Shown here in pieces: positions 38,986-48,982 of a stretch of 64,000 nucleotides of DNA (within the stretch, counting starts at the first letter, position 1; every line of letters starts with the position of its first letter). This stretch comes from Halomonas sp. TD01 (GTDB taxonomy: Bacteria; Pseudomonadota; Gammaproteobacteria; Pseudomonadales; Halomonadaceae), in contig NZ_OV350343.1 of assembly GCF_923868895.1 (NCBI RefSeq), positions 372,001 through 436,000 of the forward strand. The letters are read 5' to 3'. The notes below the pieces were generated by a model. That model saw nothing but the letters and a program-made list of their open reading frames with translations. It was not told the origin of the DNA and made no database searches. The position numbers were made by a program, and so were the translations under genes.

Positions 38986-41000
38986 ACCGTAGCTTCCTTA
39001 GACATTCCAGACTCAGGCGTTGCAGAGGCTGCGTTAGCAGGCGCTTTGCGCGATACGACACGGCGGTATCGCTTATCGACTATCGCCAGAATGCCACCGA
39101 AGGCCATCAGCAACCCGCCAAGCCATAGCCAGCGTACAAACGGTTTGTATTGAACACGCATCGCATAGCTACCGTCGCCTAAATCTTCCCCCATGGCTAC
39201 ATAAAGGTCACGGAACAGCCCTGGGCGAAGCGCCACCTGGGTCATTGGCATACCCGTCGCAAGATAGAGACGTTTTTCTGGACGCATCACAAAGCTACGC
39301 CCAGAGTCGCCGCGCTGTACCTGAATGATGGACGTGTCTGCCAGGAAGTTGGGGCCTCGGCGATTTGTCAGCTCAGTCATGGTGAACTGATAACCGGCCA
39401 CTTCAACAGTCGTGCCCGGTGACATCCGCACGTTGCGCTCGATGTTGTAATTGGAAACAACCGCCACACCGACGATGGTGACCGCAATTCCCACATGACC
39501 AAGCACCATGCCCCAGTACGCTAGCGACAGCTTACGCAGCCCGGCCATAAAGGAGCTGGCATGGCGGGTTTTGTCGAATAGATCGCGCACGATAGGCAGC
39601 ACGATCCAGAGTGCCGAAATAATCCCCAAGGACACCCACAAATTCCATTCGCCGCCATATAGCAAAGGCATCGCACCGCCTAGCACTAGCGCAGCAGCGC
39701 CGGATAGCCAGAGCTTACGCCACAGCTCACTGGCATTCATACTTTTCCAGCGGGCAATGGGGCCAAGCCCCATAAACATGCACATGAGTACCGTTAACGG
39801 CACAAAAAGCGCATTAAAGTAAGGAGGCCCAACACTGATTTTGCCTAGCCCAAGAGAGTCCAAAATTAGCGGATAGACCGTCCCTAACAGCACGGTGACC
39901 GTCATAATGACCAGTAGAATATTATTGACCAACAACAATGAGTCACGGGATAACCAATTAAACCCGACTTTATGGCTCACACGAGGGGCGCGCAGTGCAA
40001 ATACCAGCAGTGACAACGTCACAGTAATTGCCAGCAGCATCAAGATAAAGAAGCCGCGAGAAGGGTCATTAGCAAACGCGTGCACTGAAGTTAGTACACC
40101 AGAGCGCACTAGGAACGTGCCCATTAGTGACAGCGAGAAGGTTGAAATAGCCAGCAGCACCGTCCAGCTTTTAAAAGAGCCGCGCTTTTCTGTGACCGCC
40201 AACGAGTGCACCAGCGCCGTTCCTGTTAACCAGGGCAGCAATGAGGCGTTTTCGACCGGGTCCCAGAACCACCAACCGCCCCAGCCAAGCTCGTAATAAG
40301 CCCACCAACTACCAAGTGCAATGCCTACGGTAAGAAATGCCCAGGCCACATTAGTCCAGGGGCGCGCCCAGCGGGTCCAGGCAGCGTCTAAACGCCCACC
40401 CAGCAGTGCGGCAATCGCAAATGCAAATACCACTGAGAAACCCACATACCCCATGTAGAGCATGGGAGGATGTACAACCAACCCGAAGTCCTGCAGCAGC
40501 GGATTAAGATCGGCCCCGTCTTGAGGCATGTTCGGCAATAGTCGCTCGAATGGGTTGGAAGTCATCAAGATAAACAGCAGGAAGCCAACGCAGACCATTC
40601 CCATGATGCCTTGCACACGTGCCACCATGTCGCGAGGCAAATCGCCGGAGAACACTGAAGCGGCATAACCCCAGCCAGCCAACATCAAGCTCCACAGCAA
40701 TACCGACCCTTCATGGTTTCCCCATACGGCACTAAACTTGTAGTACCAGGGCAGCAGTGAGTTTGAATTATTGGCGACATTCGCCACGCTGAAGTCGTCC
40801 AGCATGTAACTGGCCGTTAGGCACAAATAGGCAATGGCAACAAAGAAGAACTGCCCTGTTGCCATAGGCTTGCCATAAGCCATCCATAACGGGCGACGAG
40901 TAGCTGCACCTGCGAGCGGCATCACAGCTTGAATCACGGCCATCAACAGGGCAATGACCAGAGCAAAGTGGCCGATTTCAGGAATCATTTTGATGAACAT
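38982..41000 (-). CDS. ccmF: Haem lyase subunit CcmF
   Basis: The 672-residue membrane protein has about 14 membrane segments and the tryptophan-rich WWD domain (WGGWWFWDPVENAS, about 232-245) flanked by conserved histidines, plus a large periplasmic domain near the C-terminus. It ligates haem from holo-CcmE to apocytochrome c. It is 52 bases from ccmE. Confidence 0.97.
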   Translation of the reverse strand: MFIKMIPEIGHFALVIALLMAVIQAVMPLAGAATRRPLWMAYGKPMATGQFFFVAIAYLCLTASYMLDDFSVANVANNSNSLLPWYYKFSAVWGNHEGSVLLWSLMLAGWGYAASVFSGDLPRDMVARVQGIMGMVCVGFLLFILMTSNPFERLLPNMPQDGADLNPLLQDFGLVVHPPMLYMGYVGFSVVFAFAIAALLGGRLDAAWTRWARPWTNVAWAFLTVGIALGSWWAYYELGWGGWWFWDPVENASLLPWLTGTALVHSLAVTEKRGSFKSWTVLLAISTFSLSLMGTFLVRSGVLTSVHAFANDPSRGFFILMLLAITVTLSLLVFALRAPRVSHKVGFNWLSRDSLLLVNNILLVIMTVTVLLGTVYPLILDSLGLGKISVGPPYFNALFVPLTVLMCMFMGLGPIARWKSMNASELWRKLWLSGAAALVLGGAMPLLYGGEWNLWVSLGIISALWIVLPIVRDLFDKTRHASSFMAGLRKLSLAYWGMVLGHVGIAVTIVGVAVVSNYNIERNVRMSPGTTVEVAGYQFTMTELTNRRGPNFLADTSIIQVQRGDSGRSFVMRPEKRLYLATGMPMTQVALRPGLFRDLYVAMGEDLGDGSYAMRVQYKPFVRWLWLGGLLMAFGGILAIVDKRYRRVVSRKAPANAASATPESGMSKEATV

Positions 41001-41052
41001 GAGCGCTCCAAATTAGCATTGGGCATAACCGTCTGTTTGACACGATAAGACA

Positions 41053-41562
41053 TTAATAATCGCTTGCTTTGGGGGTGCCTTCCTGCTCCAAACGCTTACC
41101 CACTTCGGCCGCTTTTGCCTGAAAATCTGCCGGAGAGTAACCTGCTTCTTCCAATGCTTGCGCCACCTCAGGCGGCATATAATTTTCATCGTGGCGAGCT
41201 AAGACTTTATCGGCATATAAGCGCCCATCTGCCTGTAGCTCACCTACTACGACCACGCCCTGCCCCTCACGGAAGAGGTCCGGCAGAATCCCGCTGTAAT
41301 AGACGTTTAAGTCATCGACGTAATCCGTCACGGTAAATTCAACATCAAGGCTTTCGGGGTCTCGCGACACCGAGCCCTCTTTAACCATTCCACCCGCGCG
41401 AATCTGGCGCTCCATAGGCGCATCGCCCTGAGCAATTTGTACTGGGCTAAAAAATAAATTGATATTGGAGCGCAGCGCATAAAGGGTTAGCCCCACCGCT
41501 ATCGCGGTTAATGAAACCAACCCTAAAATAACGAACAGCTTCTGTTTACGTTTAGGCGTCAT
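41053..41562 (-). CDS. ccmE: Cytochrome c-type biogenesis haem chaperone CcmE
   Basis: The 169-residue protein has an N-terminal membrane anchor and a periplasmic OB-fold. The haem-binding histidine lies in [12 protein letters not shown] (about 123-134), the family hallmark. Its start overlaps ccmD by eleven bases. Confidence 0.96.
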   Translation of the reverse strand: MTPKRKQKLFVILGLVSLTAIAVGLTLYALRSNINLFFSPVQIAQGDAPMERQIRAGGMVKEGSVSRDPESLDVEFTVTDYVDDLNVYYSGILPDLFREGQGVVVVGELQADGRLYADKVLARHDENYMPPEVAQALEEAGYSPADFQAKAAEVGKRLEQEGTPKASDY

Positions 41563-41785
41563 TACGAACGTCCCTTTGAGCAGAGTTAACCGGTACTTGC
41601 GCGGACTGGGAGTGAGCGTTTTGGCGGCGCACGCGGCGCTTTACGCCTTTCAGAAGTTGGCTGCGCTCTTGGCGCGCATGCCAAACTATTACCAGCATCA
41701 ACAACGCAGTAATGCCCCAAGCAGCCCAAACATAGAGCCAGTGACCACCCATGGCAAAAAATTCATTGAGCGAGGAAAAAGCCAT
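41552..41785 (-). CDS. ccmD: Haem exporter protein CcmD
   Basis: The 77-residue protein has one membrane segment (about 15-33) followed by an Arg/Lys-rich cytoplasmic tail, and the N-terminal [15 protein letters not shown] typical of CcmD. It stabilises the CcmABC-CcmE complex. The start shares one base with the ccmC stop (TAATG). Confidence 0.92.
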   Translation of the reverse strand: MAFSSLNEFFAMGGHWLYVWAAWGITALLMLVIVWHARQERSQLLKGVKRRVRRQNAHSQSAQVPVNSAQRDVRNDA

Positions 41786-42525
41786 TATCTCACCTCCTCT
41801 ACTAACTCTTGCACCCAGCGCTTATTGGTTTCACGACGCAGTATCTCGCTGCGTGTACGCATCAGGGTCAACGCAATAAAAAAGCAGTAGAAACCCAGCA
41901 CCATAATGAGCAGTGGTGCCCACATTTCCATGGGCATTGCCGAGCGTCCGGTAATCGTAAACGAGGCAGGCTGGTGCAGGGTATACCACCAGTCCACTGA
42001 ATATTTGATGATCGGAATATTAATCACGCCCACCATCGCTAGCACTGATGCTGCTCGCGAGCCGCTATCGCGGCTATTGAAAGCGCCGCGTAGTGCAATG
42101 ACACCTAAATACAAAAACAGCAAAATCAGCATGGACGTTAAGCGCGCGTCCCACATCCACCAAGTTCCCCAGGTAGGAACTCCCCATACCGCGCCTGAAA
42201 AAAGCGCTACAAAGGTCATAACAGCGCCCAAGGGTGCCATCACTGTAGCTGCCATATCGGCTACTTTGATTTTCCAGACCATGAATACCAAGCCTGAAAT
42301 CGCCATCGATACAAAAATGGATTGCGCTAAAAAAGCGGCAGGAACGTGGACATAGATAATGCGAAAGCTATTGCCCTGTTGGTAGTCCGCGGGAGCAAAT
42401 GCCAGCCCCCAGACGGTTCCCACCAGCAGCAAGAGCACCGCCGCTGCCCAGAACCAGGGCTGCAGCTTGGCGCTAATCGAGTAGAACCACTTGGGTGATC
42501 TCAGTTTATTTATAAAGGCCCACAT
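41785..42525 (-). CDS. ccmC: Haem transporter/handling protein CcmC
   Basis: The 246-residue protein has six membrane segments and the WWD motif [13 protein letters not shown] (about 121-133) with flanking conserved His. It loads haem onto CcmE. It lies 14 bases after ccmB. Confidence 0.97.
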   Translation of the reverse strand: MWAFINKLRSPKWFYSISAKLQPWFWAAAVLLLLVGTVWGLAFAPADYQQGNSFRIIYVHVPAAFLAQSIFVSMAISGLVFMVWKIKVADMAATVMAPLGAVMTFVALFSGAVWGVPTWGTWWMWDARLTSMLILLFLYLGVIALRGAFNSRDSGSRAASVLAMVGVINIPIIKYSVDWWYTLHQPASFTITGRSAMPMEMWAPLLIMVLGFYCFFIALTLMRTRSEILRRETNKRWVQELVEEVR

Positions 42526-42539
42526 GGTGTTTTCGTCCT

Positions 42540-43274
42540 TTAACCGTTGATGCTGATGCGTAGCGATGCGGCGATAGCCCAGGGTGCTAGCATTAACGAA
42601 ATCGCTAAAAGTGCGCCTAAAATAGCAAGATGTGCCGCGATACCATCGCCTAAAATGGCGGCTTGTACGGCGCCCGCGCCAAAAATAAGAACCGGAATAT
42701 AGAGCGGCAACACCAGCAGGGACAGCAATACACCACCTCGAGCCAACCCGACGGTAAGCGCCGCGCCAATCGCACCAATCAAGCTGAGACTTGCGGTTCC
42801 CAATGCCAGCGAGATCGCTAAAACCACGTAACTACCAGCAGGAAGTGCCAACATGATACCTAAAATCGGCGCCATTAGTGCCAAAGGTAGTCCTGTCAGC
42901 AACCAGTGAACGGCAACTTTAGCAAGGCTAAGAGCCGCCAGCGGCTGAGGGGCTAGCAGTAGCTGCTCCAAACTGCCGTCGTCATAGTCACTCCGGAAAA
43001 GACTATCCAGAGAAAGCAGTGCCGCCAGCAACGCCGCCACCCACAACAGCCCAGGCGCTATTTCCGCTAGCAGCTGGGGATCAGGTGAAATACCGATCGG
43101 AAAGAGCGTTATCACCAAGGCAAAGAACACCAGTGGGTTAAGCACTTCACCACGACGGCGTAGCAAAAGCGTTAGATCTCGCTTAAAAGTGGCACTAATG
43201 GCAACCATGAGCCCACCAGAAGGCGCATGCATCGACATTTCTGGGATGCCGGTCGTGGCGTGTGAGCTTGGCAA
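42540..43274 (-). CDS. ccmB: Haem exporter permease CcmB
   Basis: The product has up to 244 residues with six membrane segments and the family pattern [20 protein letters not shown] near the start. E. coli CcmB has 220 residues, so the ATG at 43208 ([12 protein letters not shown]) may be the true start; the 43274 ATG leaves a 12-base gap after ccmA. It works with CcmA in release of holo-CcmE. Confidence 0.94.
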   Translation of the reverse strand: MPSSHATTGIPEMSMHAPSGGLMVAISATFKRDLTLLLRRRGEVLNPLVFFALVITLFPIGISPDPQLLAEIAPGLLWVAALLAALLSLDSLFRSDYDDGSLEQLLLAPQPLAALSLAKVAVHWLLTGLPLALMAPILGIMLALPAGSYVVLAISLALGTASLSLIGAIGAALTVGLARGGVLLSLLVLPLYIPVLIFGAGAVQAAILGDGIAAHLAILGALLAISLMLAPWAIAASLRISING

Positions 43275-43286
43275 CGCTGTCTCCTT

Positions 43287-43907
43287 CTACCCCAGTTGAA
43301 CGCGCCTAAGCACGGATGATGCGGTTAACTCATGATGTGTCGTCACTAATACACAGCCTCCCGCGTTGGCATGTGCAACAAGCTGCGCTTCTAATGCTGC
43401 CACTCCATGGCGGTCAATTGCTGTAAAAGGCTCATCCAGGACCCACAATGCCCGCTGGGTGAGCGTCAACCTAGCAAGGGCCACTCGCCGCTGCTGGCCT
43501 GCGGAAAGCTGGCCTGCAGGCACATCTTCAAAGCCGCTAAGCCCTACCTGCGCCAGTGCTTCTTCACGCTGATAATCATCTCCCTTTTCACCGCTAAGCG
43601 CTTGGTACCACGCCAGGTTTTCCAGCGGAGAAAGGCCTGCTTTTACGCCAGGGGCATGTCCTAAATAGAGTAGATTGGCGAGAAAATGTTCACGCACCTC
43701 GCGCATTGAGTCGCCATTCCAATAAATGTCGCCATGGTAGTCGCTCAATTGGCCTGAGAGAATTTTCAACAACGTGGTTTTGCCGCTCCCGTTAGGGCCT
43801 TCGATGCGGACAATTTCGCCACGCTGAATATCAAGGTCTAGCCCCTCAAACAGCCAGCGGTCATCGCGCTCACAGGCTAGCTGTCGGGCTTGCAGGCAGA
43901 GGCTCAA
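43287..43907 (-). CDS. ccmA: Cytochrome c biogenesis ATP-binding export protein CcmA
   Basis: The ABC ATPase has Walker A GPNGSGKTT, signature LSAGQQRRVALARL and Walker B LWVLDEPFTAID. The frame is open to 44009, but GGAG followed six bases later by a TTG at 43907 gives 206 residues, almost exactly the E. coli length; I take this TTG as the start. It heads the nine-gene operon ccmABCDEFGHI and diverges from the SOS-controlled UmuD-like gene. Confidence 0.94.
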   Translation of the reverse strand: MSLCLQARQLACERDDRWLFEGLDLDIQRGEIVRIEGPNGSGKTTLLKILSGQLSDYHGDIYWNGDSMREVREHFLANLLYLGHAPGVKAGLSPLENLAWYQALSGEKGDDYQREEALAQVGLSGFEDVPAGQLSAGQQRRVALARLTLTQRALWVLDEPFTAIDRHGVAALEAQLVAHANAGGCVLVTTHHELTASSVLRRVQLG

Positions 43908-44048
43908 TGATATCTCCAGGCACGTAGATTTTGCGTCGAACTCTACACGGAAAGCCCCTTTCCCGCCAGTCGCTCTCTGCGGTCTGGGGTCGCAGCACGA
44001 CCCTACCAATCTTCGCTTAAGAACAATGAATAATGCACAACACTAGCA

Positions 44049-44064
44049 CTGTATGCAAAAACAG
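44049..44064 (+). promoter_or_regulatory. LexA (SOS) box 1 upstream of the UmuD-like gene
   Basis: CTGTATGCAAAAACAG matches the gammaproteobacterial LexA consensus CTG-N10-CAG with the preferred T-A-T inside the left arm. It lies 104 bases before the ATG at 44168. Confidence 0.85.
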
Positions 44065-44080
44065 GCCTATACTACGAACA

Positions 44081-44096
44081 CTGTATGAAAAAACAC
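44081..44096 (+). promoter_or_regulatory. LexA (SOS) box 2 upstream of the UmuD-like gene
   Basis: CTGTATGAAAAAACAC is a second site, 32 bases (three helical turns) after box 1, differing from CTG-N10-CAG only in the last base. Tandem boxes suggest tight SOS control of the downstream gene; the divergent ccmA promoter could also be touched. Confidence 0.65.
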
Positions 44097-44167
44097 TACC
44101 GATTATAAACACAGCAATCTGCTCAATTACACGCCTAGGGAGCGGGCGCTGCATTGGAGAAAACAGC

Positions 44168-44578
44168 ATGACGATGACAATGCCAACACCCTTGAACGTA
44201 ACTCAACAAGCGCCGCTTCAAGCACCGCCTCAAACGACACCGAATACCGGTCGCCCTGTTTATTCGGCACCTCGTGTAACGCGGCGCAACACCTATGCGC
44301 TTCGCGTGCGCGGCAACAGAATGCGCGAATGCAATCTATTTGATGGCGATGTCATTATTATTCGCCGTTATCAGCAAGGTAGCCATCAAGAAACCGCTAT
44401 CGCGACGATTAATCAGCGAGAGGTTGCGCTAAAACAACTTTCTATTAGCCGGCTTGGCGTTCACTTATGGCCTGAAGATACAGCGATGCCTGCTGTTTTC
44501 CTGCATAATTGTGATATTCAGGTGCTGGGAATGGTCATGGGCGTAGAACATGGCGCCAGTAACACTCGGCACCATTAA
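44168..44578 (+). CDS. UmuD/LexA-like S24 domain protein lacking the catalytic serine
   Basis: From the ATG at 44168 (GGAG eleven bases upstream) the protein has 136 residues, the size of UmuD. The first 40 are disordered, Pro/Gln/Thr-rich, with no helix-turn-helix. The rest aligns with the LexA/UmuD C-terminal domain: YALRVRGNRMRE aligns with the Ser motif (G-x-S-M) but has Arg (R51) where the nucleophilic Ser belongs; the partner Lys is kept (VALK, K89); FDGD and the final VLGMVMGV also match. Self-cleavage should be impossible. No umuC or dnaE2/imuB partner is adjacent. Two LexA boxes precede it, so it is probably SOS-induced. It might act as a constitutive UmuD'-like subunit or bind LexA-family partners; this is inference. 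Confidence 0.78.
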   Translation: MTMTMPTPLNVTQQAPLQAPPQTTPNTGRPVYSAPRVTRRNTYALRVRGNRMRECNLFDGDVIIIRRYQQGSHQETAIATINQREVALKQLSISRLGVHLWPEDTAMPAVFLHNCDIQVLGMVMGVEHGASNTRHH

Positions 44579-44607
44579 TTCGCCGCTCATCCGTTAGGGA
44601 GTATCGA

Positions 44608-45231
44608 TTGCGTTACCGAGTCCCAGACTTAGCACCCGCCGCATGGCATACCGCTGAAATTGAGGTTGAAAAAAGTCGCTTCCTCACTTGGATATGTCAT
44701 GCACCCAACACTGCGGACTACCATGCATTGCTGCAGGCAGCTAAGAGCGCTCACCCCAATGCAAGCCATCACTGCACTGCCTTTATTGCAGGCCCTCCCG
44801 GAGAGCAAACGCACATAGGTTTCTCTGATGATGGCGAACCCGGTGGCACCGCAGGTAGGCCCATGTATCAAGCCTTGCTCGGTAGTCAGATGGGGGAAAT
44901 AGGCTGCGTGGTGATTCGCTACTTTGGCGGCACCAAGCTGGGCACTGGCGGACTTGCCCGGGCTTACGCCCAGTCAGTTAACGCTGGGATTGAAACATTA
45001 CCCACGCGAGAAGTCGTCGAACGAGATAATTACCTGCTTCGCGTTAACTTTGCCCATGAGGCAGTAGCGCGTGCCTGGTGTGACGAGCAGAAAATCCCCG
45101 TCCAACAAGCCGATTATGATGGCGGTGGCGTATGCCTCACGATTGGCTGGCCAAGGGATGACACCCTAAACCTCACCACGCTTGAAAACCGGCTAAAAAC
45201 TGCCCTCGATATTCAAAAAGTGGCACCGTAA
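44608..45231 (+). CDS. yigZ: YigZ/IMPACT family protein
   Basis: The 207-residue protein has the UPF0029 N-terminal domain (EIEVEKSRFLTWICH, FSDDGEPGGTAGRPM, VVIRYFGGTKLGTGGLARAY) and the C-terminal DUF1949 ferredoxin-like domain. The family is related to the eukaryotic translation regulator IMPACT; its bacterial role is unclear. The start is TTG, with AGGGAG five bases upstream; no ATG is better placed. Confidence 0.93.
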   Translation: MRYRVPDLAPAAWHTAEIEVEKSRFLTWICHAPNTADYHALLQAAKSAHPNASHHCTAFIAGPPGEQTHIGFSDDGEPGGTAGRPMYQALLGSQMGEIGCVVIRYFGGTKLGTGGLARAYAQSVNAGIETLPTREVVERDNYLLRVNFAHEAVARAWCDEQKIPVQQADYDGGGVCLTIGWPRDDTLNLTTLENRLKTALDIQKVAP

Positions 45232-45254
45232 TAAAGTCATCAATATACCCTACA

Positions 45255-45299
45255 AAAAAACGCGACTTACGCGAGCAATTGCTCGGTAAGCCGCGTTTT
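45255..45299. terminator. Bidirectional terminator between yigZ and oadB
   Basis: AAAACGCG and CGCGTTTT enclose a further CTTAC/GTAAG and CGAGCAATTGCTCG palindrome, forming one long nearly perfect hairpin with T-runs on both strands. It serves the two convergent genes. Confidence 0.85.
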
Positions 45300-45351
45300 A
45301 GACGCTAACCATTACATAGCGATAGCTGCGCAATAGCACTACTAGCGTGTA

Positions 45352-46674
45352 TTAGCCTAAATATTTAATCATCACACCCGCCGCGACAGCAGAACCAATA
45401 ACACCTGCCACATTGGGGCCCATGGCATGCATCAGCAGGAAGTTATGCGGGTTCGACTCCAAGCCAACCTTATTAGCCACTCGCGCGGCCATCGGCACCG
45501 CCGAAACACCAGCAGCACCAATCAGCGGGTTAATCGGCATTTTGCTGACTAGGTTCATCAGCTTGGCCATCAATACGCCTGCAGCCGTGCCAATACCGAA
45601 CGCCACAATACCCAGGCCTAAGATGCCCAGCGTCTCAAACGTCAGAAAGCTTTCTGCCATCAGCTTTGAGCCTACCGATAGCCCTAGGATAATCGTCACG
45701 ATATTGATCAGCGCGTTTTGCGCAGTATCCGATAAGCGCTCAACCACACCACACTCACGCATCAAATTACCAAAGCAGAACATCCCTAACAGAGGCGCTG
45801 CATCAGGCAAGAAAAGTGCGACCAGAATCAACAACACTAGCGGGAAAACAACCTTTTCCAGCTTGGATACCGGCCGCAGCTGCGTCATCTTAATTTGACG
45901 CTCTTTTTGAGTGGTCAGCAGGCGCATGATCGGCGGCTGAATCAGTGGTACAAGCGCCATGTAGGCGTACGCCGCCACTGCAATAGCGCCAAGCAATTCA
46001 GGGGCTAACACGCTCGATACGTAAATAGACGTCGGGCCGTCAGCACCACCGATAATACCAATTGCCGCAGCCTGATTAAGGGAAAAGTCCATCACCCCTA
46101 TCGACGACAGTGCAACAGCACCAAACAGCGTGGCAAAAATACCAAACTGAGCAGCCGCCCCTAAAAAGAGCGTGCGCGGGTTAGCCAATAATGGGCCGAA
46201 GTCGGTCATTGCCCCCACGCCCATAAAGATAATCAGCGGGGCAATGCCGGAGGCAATCGCTACGTTATAGAAGCTATAAAGCATGCCATCGCCATAACCA
46301 ACGTTCATGGCGATATCCTTCGCTGCGCGCAACTGATCTGGGGCAGCAGCATCGTGGGCAATCGCTTTTAGCGACTCCCGCCAGGCTTCCACACCGCTTA
46401 ATGGATCAAGGGTGGCGCCCAGTACGGAGGCTATCTGTTGAAGTACCGCGGGTTTTGCTACTTCAATCGCCTGATCAAGCGCTGAAATTGCCAAGCCCGC
46501 CTCAGGAATATTGGCAAGAATACCGCCAAACCCAATCGGCACCAGCAGCAGCGGCTCAAACTTCTTGTAGATGGCAAGGTAAAGCAGCCCCAGCCCTACC
46601 AAAATCATGACCGCCTGACCAAGTTCGAGGTTATAAAGCCCCGAGCCTTCCCATAAGGTGATTAACTTATCCAT
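45352..46674 (-). CDS. oadB: Na+-translocating oxaloacetate decarboxylase beta subunit
   Basis: The 440-residue membrane protein has about nine to eleven hydrophobic segments. It has [28 protein letters not shown] and [23 protein letters not shown] with following [20 protein letters not shown], the conserved ion-binding regions of OadB/GcdB/MmdB. It decarboxylates carboxybiotin and expels Na+. It is last in the oadGAB operon, 12 bases after oadA. Confidence 0.95.
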   Translation of the reverse strand: MDKLITLWEGSGLYNLELGQAVMILVGLGLLYLAIYKKFEPLLLVPIGFGGILANIPEAGLAISALDQAIEVAKPAVLQQIASVLGATLDPLSGVEAWRESLKAIAHDAAAPDQLRAAKDIAMNVGYGDGMLYSFYNVAIASGIAPLIIFMGVGAMTDFGPLLANPRTLFLGAAAQFGIFATLFGAVALSSIGVMDFSLNQAAAIGIIGGADGPTSIYVSSVLAPELLGAIAVAAYAYMALVPLIQPPIMRLLTTQKERQIKMTQLRPVSKLEKVVFPLVLLILVALFLPDAAPLLGMFCFGNLMRECGVVERLSDTAQNALINIVTIILGLSVGSKLMAESFLTFETLGILGLGIVAFGIGTAAGVLMAKLMNLVSKMPINPLIGAAGVSAVPMAARVANKVGLESNPHNFLLMHAMGPNVAGVIGSAVAAGVMIKYLG

Positions 46675-46686
46675 TCCCGAATGCCC

Positions 46687-48504
46687 TTAAAGCTCGATCA
46701 GCGAATCGCCGACGGTGACGCTGTCACCCTCGCTGACGTTAACTTTCGATACGGTACCGGCACTGCTGGCGCGCACTTCGGTTTCCATTTTCATGGCTTC
46801 CAAAATTATCACCACATCGCCTTCCGCTACTTGGTCGCCTGGGCGCACATTGACCTTGAAGATATTGCCCGCCAGTGGCGCATCAATACTGTCGCCGCTG
46901 CTTTCGACCTCGGCGCTGGGCGCTGGCTCTTTTGAGGCACCCGCGGCCTGCTCTTTCACCTCACCGATGTCGCCTCCTTCTGAGACTTCCACCACAAACG
47001 CTTTTCCGTTGAGTTTAACGGTGTAGGTTTCCGGGCCACTCGAGACCACAGGCGCTTTACTTTCGGCTTTTGCCGGTACATTAGCGCTTTTCGTCTCAGC
47101 CGCTTGGGGGACGGGCTCAAAGGCATCCGGGTTGTCACGGTTTTTCAGGAATTTCAGACCAATTTGCGGGAACAGCGCATACGTTAGTACGTCGTCTATC
47201 TCCTGTTCGCCCTCAGCAATACGAATACTGTCTGCACTGGCCTTCTCTTTAAGCTCGGTAGCGAGCCTATCCATTTCTGGCGATAGGTTATCTGCTGGGC
47301 GGCAGGTGATCGGTTCACCGCCTTCGAGCACGCGTTTTTGCAGCTCTGCGTTAAATGGCGCAGGCGCAGAGCCGTATTCACCTTTTAATAGTGCCTGAAC
47401 TTCTTTGGAGATGGACTTGTAGCGCTCGCCCATCATGACGTTCATCACTGCCTGAGTACCAACAATCTGGGAAGTTGGCGTCACCAGCGGAATAAAGCCA
47501 AGGTCCTCACGTACGCGAGGAATTTCACTCAACACGTCGTCGAGTTTATCACCGGCACCCTGTTCTTTTAGCTGGCCTTCCATGTTGGTGAGCATGCCGC
47601 CAGGCACCTGAGCGATCAGAATACGTGAATCAATGCCACGCAACGAACCTTCGAACGCCGCATACTTTTTGCGCACTTCACGGAAATAACTGGCGATATC
47701 TTCCAGCAATTCCAGGTCAAGACCGGTATCGCGGTCGGTATCTTTGAGCATGGCCACGACAGATTCGGTCGGGCTATGGCCGTAAGTCATGGACATGGAA
47801 GAAATCGCGGTATCGACATTATCGACCCCCGCTTCGACGGCTTTCAAAATTGTCGAGGTCGACAAACCGGTAGTGGCATGACAATGCAGGTGAACGGGAA
47901 TAGACAGTTCTTTTTTCAGCCGCGAGACAAGATCATAGGCGATATAAGGCGTCAGGAGCCCCGCCATATCCTTGATAGCCAGCGAGTCTGCCCCCATTGC
48001 GGCAATGGTTTTAGCGAGCTCTACCCAGCTATCCAGGGTATGTACCGGGCTAACCGTATAGGAAATAGTGCCTTGTGCATGTCCACCTACTTGGCGAACC
48101 GCTTTGATGGCACGCTCAAGATTGCGCGGGTCGTTCATCGCGTCAAATACGCGGAACACATCAACCCCATTGGTCTTGGCGCGTTCAACAAACTTATCAA
48201 CCACGTCATCGGCGTAGTGGCGATAGCCTAATAAGTTTTGGCCACGCAACAACATCGCTTGAGGTGTATTCGGCATAGCCTCTTTTAATGCCCGAATACG
48301 CTCCCAAGGGTCTTCACCCAAATAGCGAATGCACGAATCAAACGTTGCCCCACCCCAGGTCTCTAATGACCAATAGCCGACGTTGTCGAGTTTTTCGGCA
48401 ATCGGCAGCATGTCATCAAGACGCATACGAGTGGCAAACAGCGATTGATGGGCATCGCGAAGAACAACATCAGTGATCCCCAGAGGACGTTTTGTTTCAT
48501 TCAT
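46687..48504 (-). CDS. oadA: Oxaloacetate decarboxylase alpha subunit (biotin carboxyl carrier)
   Basis: The 605-residue protein has the carboxyltransferase barrel ([13 protein letters not shown] near the N-terminus, [22 protein letters not shown] with metal-binding His), a conserved PYC/OadA middle domain, an Ala/Pro/Glu-rich linker (about 470-530) and a C-terminal biotinyl domain with EAMKMETE, biotin on K572. It transfers CO2 from oxaloacetate to biotin. The subunit set oadG-A-B excludes plain pyruvate carboxylase subunit B. Confidence 0.95.
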   Translation of the reverse strand: MNETKRPLGITDVVLRDAHQSLFATRMRLDDMLPIAEKLDNVGYWSLETWGGATFDSCIRYLGEDPWERIRALKEAMPNTPQAMLLRGQNLLGYRHYADDVVDKFVERAKTNGVDVFRVFDAMNDPRNLERAIKAVRQVGGHAQGTISYTVSPVHTLDSWVELAKTIAAMGADSLAIKDMAGLLTPYIAYDLVSRLKKELSIPVHLHCHATTGLSTSTILKAVEAGVDNVDTAISSMSMTYGHSPTESVVAMLKDTDRDTGLDLELLEDIASYFREVRKKYAAFEGSLRGIDSRILIAQVPGGMLTNMEGQLKEQGAGDKLDDVLSEIPRVREDLGFIPLVTPTSQIVGTQAVMNVMMGERYKSISKEVQALLKGEYGSAPAPFNAELQKRVLEGGEPITCRPADNLSPEMDRLATELKEKASADSIRIAEGEQEIDDVLTYALFPQIGLKFLKNRDNPDAFEPVPQAAETKSANVPAKAESKAPVVSSGPETYTVKLNGKAFVVEVSEGGDIGEVKEQAAGASKEPAPSAEVESSGDSIDAPLAGNIFKVNVRPGDQVAEGDVVIILEAMKMETEVRASSAGTVSKVNVSEGDSVTVGDSLIEL

Positions 48505-48597
48505 GGTCGTGGCTCACAGTTTTTACGTTATGGATTTGTAGTAAATTTAACAAAAAAATTATTAATGGAGCGGTAGGATAGCTACAAAACTAGGGTC

Positions 48598-48855
48598 TTA
48601 TTTACGGCGCGAAGAACGATAACGATGCACTGCAGCACTAATCACTGCCATGACTTCATCATCCTGGCCTTTCGGTGCAGGTGATTTTGCGTTATTTCGA
48701 CCGTTCGGCGCTGCTACAGGGGCAGGCTGAAAACGGCCAATCAATTTCGACATCAGCGTAACGCTAATTACCAAAATCGTAAGAAAAACAAACACAAAAC
48801 CCATACCTAACCCCATAAGGGAAAGCCCTTCTTGGAGCAACTCTGACTCTTGCAT
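48598..48855 (-). CDS. oadG: Oxaloacetate decarboxylase gamma subunit, OadG family
   Basis: From the ATG at 48855 (GGGAG nine bases upstream) the product has 85 residues: one membrane segment (LSLMGLGMGFVFVFLTILVI), then a Pro/Ala/Lys-rich linker and a basic C-terminus. This fits OadG, which assembles the alpha and beta subunits. It is the first gene of the operon. Confidence 0.88.
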   Translation of the reverse strand: MQESELLQEGLSLMGLGMGFVFVFLTILVISVTLMSKLIGRFQPAPVAAPNGRNNAKSPAPKGQDDEVMAVISAAVHRYRSSRRK

Positions 48856-48982
48856 ACCGCATTCTCCCTCTTTCAAATGCTTATCGGCACACCAACGGCC
48901 TCTAAAGGCGCTTGGCGCAGTGAGGCTAATACACTAACCTGCCATATCCAGGATAGATTGCAATCGCGCCATAGTGGAAGTC

